From NCBI RefSeq assembly GCF_037038585.1, contig NC_092520.1, forward strand, positions 193,881,604-193,945,603: a DNA stretch of 64,000 bases, given 5' to 3'. This document shows positions 62,000 through 64,000 of the stretch, piece by piece. The position numbers were made by a program, and so were the translations under genes. Source of the stretch: Patagioenas fasciata. Lineage: Eukaryota; Chordata; Aves; Columbiformes; Columbidae. The notes beneath the pieces were generated by a model. That model made no database searches. It had not been told where the DNA came from and saw only the letters and a list, made by a program, of their open reading frames with translations. Each line of letters starts with the position of its first letter. Positions within the stretch are counted from its first letter, which is position 1.

Positions 62000-64000
62000 G
62001 TAAGTCCTTGCTAATATGGCTGCTATTAAAGGTACCAACAGCTCTCCTTTTAAAATGCCTTAAAATTAGGATTAAAATAATTGTCAGTTTCTGATGAGAT
62101 TTCAAATCTTAATCCTTGGTTGCTGACTTAACTTTAGGTTGCTTATCAGAAAATGTTCTTTCTAACCAAAATATAAGGAGGATTTCTTTTGCATGAAAGA
62201 TTTACTAATGATCTATTTTGCAACCAAATTGCTCTCCTGTTCTTGTCTGGTTGGCTACATTGTAGTATAACATGTTTTATGGTAAAATACTTCTGACAAA
62301 AGCAGCCAAATAAGCAAATTTGCCTTCTATTAGTGATTAAACCCAAAGTAAAGCTTTGGTTGTTTCACTAGTGAACTGTGTATCCCTGTTACTTGTGTGC
62401 ATGAGTTGTTTGTGATACATAGTTTGCTGAAAAGGAGACTCAGAAAATCATATCAGTGAAAGAGATTCTTGTCTCCTGTGGTGTTATTGGAGTGACATGC
62501 AACACTTCCGAGATTGCATCAGAAACTTCCTGCAAAGCCCTTTGAAGTCAGTGCAGACTCTCAGTGACTTTGTCTGGCTCTAGATCAGGCCATACAGAGA
62601 ATTTTCATGCTAAAAAGTATTGGTGTAGTCAGGTGGGGGAGGTAGATGCCTATAGTGAAAAGGGAATATCTAAAAGGATGGTATCAGCAAGCATTACTAG
62701 CTGGTTTTGCTGAGGGGTTCATAACATGGGCAAAGTGAGTTTCAGGAGAATTGCTTGGGCAAGCTGGGCAGTCTCGTGATACTAGAACAATGCCAACAGC
62801 TTACAACATCTAATTATCCACAAAGTCTAACATACATGGTGATGGTAAAAATACAATATGGTAAAAATACAATGTAACAAGGTGGATGGATGATGGCAGA
62901 GCAGTGGATGTGGTCTACCTTGACTTCAGTAAAGCCTTTGACACAGTCTCCCACAGCATCCTCACAGCTAAGTTGAGGAGGTGTGGTCTCGACAATAGAG
63001 TAGTGAGGTGGATTGCAAACTGGCTTAAAGAGAGAAGCCAGAGAGTGGTGGTCAATGGTGCGGAGTCCAGCTGAAGGCCGGTATCTAGTGGAGTGCCTCA
63101 GGGGTCAGTACTGGGGCCAATGTTATTCAATATATTCATTAACAATTTGGACGAGGGAATTGAGTGTACTATCAGCAAGTTTGCTGATGACACTAAGCTG
63201 GGAAGAGTGGCTGACACACCAGAAGGCTGTGAGGCCATCCAGTGGGACAGGCTGGAGAGTTGGGCGGGGAATAACCTGATGAAATTTAACAAGTGAAAGT
63301 GTAGAGTCCTGCATCTGGGCAGGAACAACCCCAGGTTCCAGTATAGGCTGGGAAATTACATATTAGAGAGCAGTGTAGGGGAAAGGGACCTGGGGGTCCT
63401 GGTGGACAGCAGGATGACCATGAGCCAGCACTGTGTCCTTGTGCCCAGGAAGGCCAATGGCATCCTGGGGTGTATTAGAAGGGAGGTGGTTAGTAGATCG
63501 AGAGAGGTCCTCCTTCCCCTCTAGTCCGCCCTGGTGAGACCCCATCTGGAATATTGTGTCCAGTTCTGGGCCCCTCAGTTCAAGAAGGACAGGGAACTGC
63601 TGGAGAGGGTCCAGCGCAGGGCAACAAAGATGATTAAGGGAGTGGAGCATCTCCCTTATGAGGAAAGCCTGAGGGAGCTGGGTCTCTTTAGTTTGGAGGA
63701 GACTGAGGGATGACCTTATTAATGTTTATAAATATATAAAGGGTGAGTGCCATAAGGATGAAGCCAGGCTCTTCTCAGTGGCAAACAATGATAGGACAAG
63801 GAGTAATGGGATCAAGCTGGAACACAAGAGGTTCCACTTACATTTGAGAAAAAACTTCTTCTCAGTGAGGGTGACAGAGCACTGGAACAGGCTGCCCAGG
63901 GAGCTTGTGGAGTCTCCTTCCCTGGAGACACTCAAAACCCGCCTGGACATGTTCCTGTGCGACCTCACCTAGACGTTCCTGCTCCAGCAGGGGGATTGGA
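62000..64000 (+). other. SZL-like intron 3 (incomplete in window)
   Basis: Begins with a good donor (gtaagt) and runs to the window end. No exon continuing the netrin domain in phase 1 was seen in 62002-62877, and the remainder is a CR1 element. Confidence 0.7.
62878..64000 (+). mobile_element. CR1 LINE, cut by window end
   Basis: Belongs to the same subfamily as the copy at 19072 but extends about 100 bases further 5', adding the RT motif A text YLDFSKAFDTVSHSIL. Motif B (PQGSVLGP) and FADD are present. The frame is broken by a TGG-to-TGA change at 63072-63074, a stop at about 63294 and a 6-base deletion near 63247. It is inactive. The final 3' UTR is cut off at 64000. It inserted into intron 3 of the SZL-like gene, in sense orientation. 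Confidence 0.94.

Overview
The window is vertebrate nuclear DNA, almost certainly from a bird. Two lines of evidence support this. It carries six CR1 LINE fragments, the dominant avian retrotransposon family, and one avian-type ERVL-like solo LTR. Both genes have spliced vertebrate structure with long, AT-rich introns. All supported genes are on the + strand. Species cannot be fixed from the sequence; the LTR type suggests a neoavian bird rather than a galliform (inference from memory of bird repeats).

Region 1 (1-7130) is intergenic flank with an old CR1 fragment, a 35-bp tandem duplication and a 61-nt pure-purine tract. Region 2 (about 7130-8000) is a CpG-rich promoter island with two G-quadruplex motifs just upstream of the start codon. 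Region 3 (7443-46480) is the complete coding part of MAPK12 (p38gamma). Its 12 exons join in frame into 361 codons with every kinase landmark present: K53, HRD 148-150, DFG 168-170 and TGY 180-182. It ends in a PDZ-binding tail, KETAV. Intron 8 has a minor-spliceosome (U12-type) donor and branch-site-like motif. Introns 2 and 4 are swollen by CR1 copies and a solo LTR with its 5-bp target duplication.

Region 4 (46572-60060) is intergenic with only low-complexity repeats. Region 5 (60069 to the window end) holds a TATA/CCAAT promoter and the first three coding exons of a secreted Frizzled-related protein of the Sizzled/Crescent type, here called SZL-like. They encode a signal peptide, a Frizzled cysteine-rich domain and the start of the netrin-like domain. 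The last exon(s) lie beyond the window, and another CR1 copy fills the visible end of intron 3.

The two genes act in different pathways: intracellular stress-kinase signalling, and extracellular Wnt/BMP-Chordin regulation. Nothing shows that they work together, and no wholly new system was found. The best leads are the U12-type intron, the avian KETAV tail, the SZL-like gene beside MAPK12, and the dated transposon insertions.
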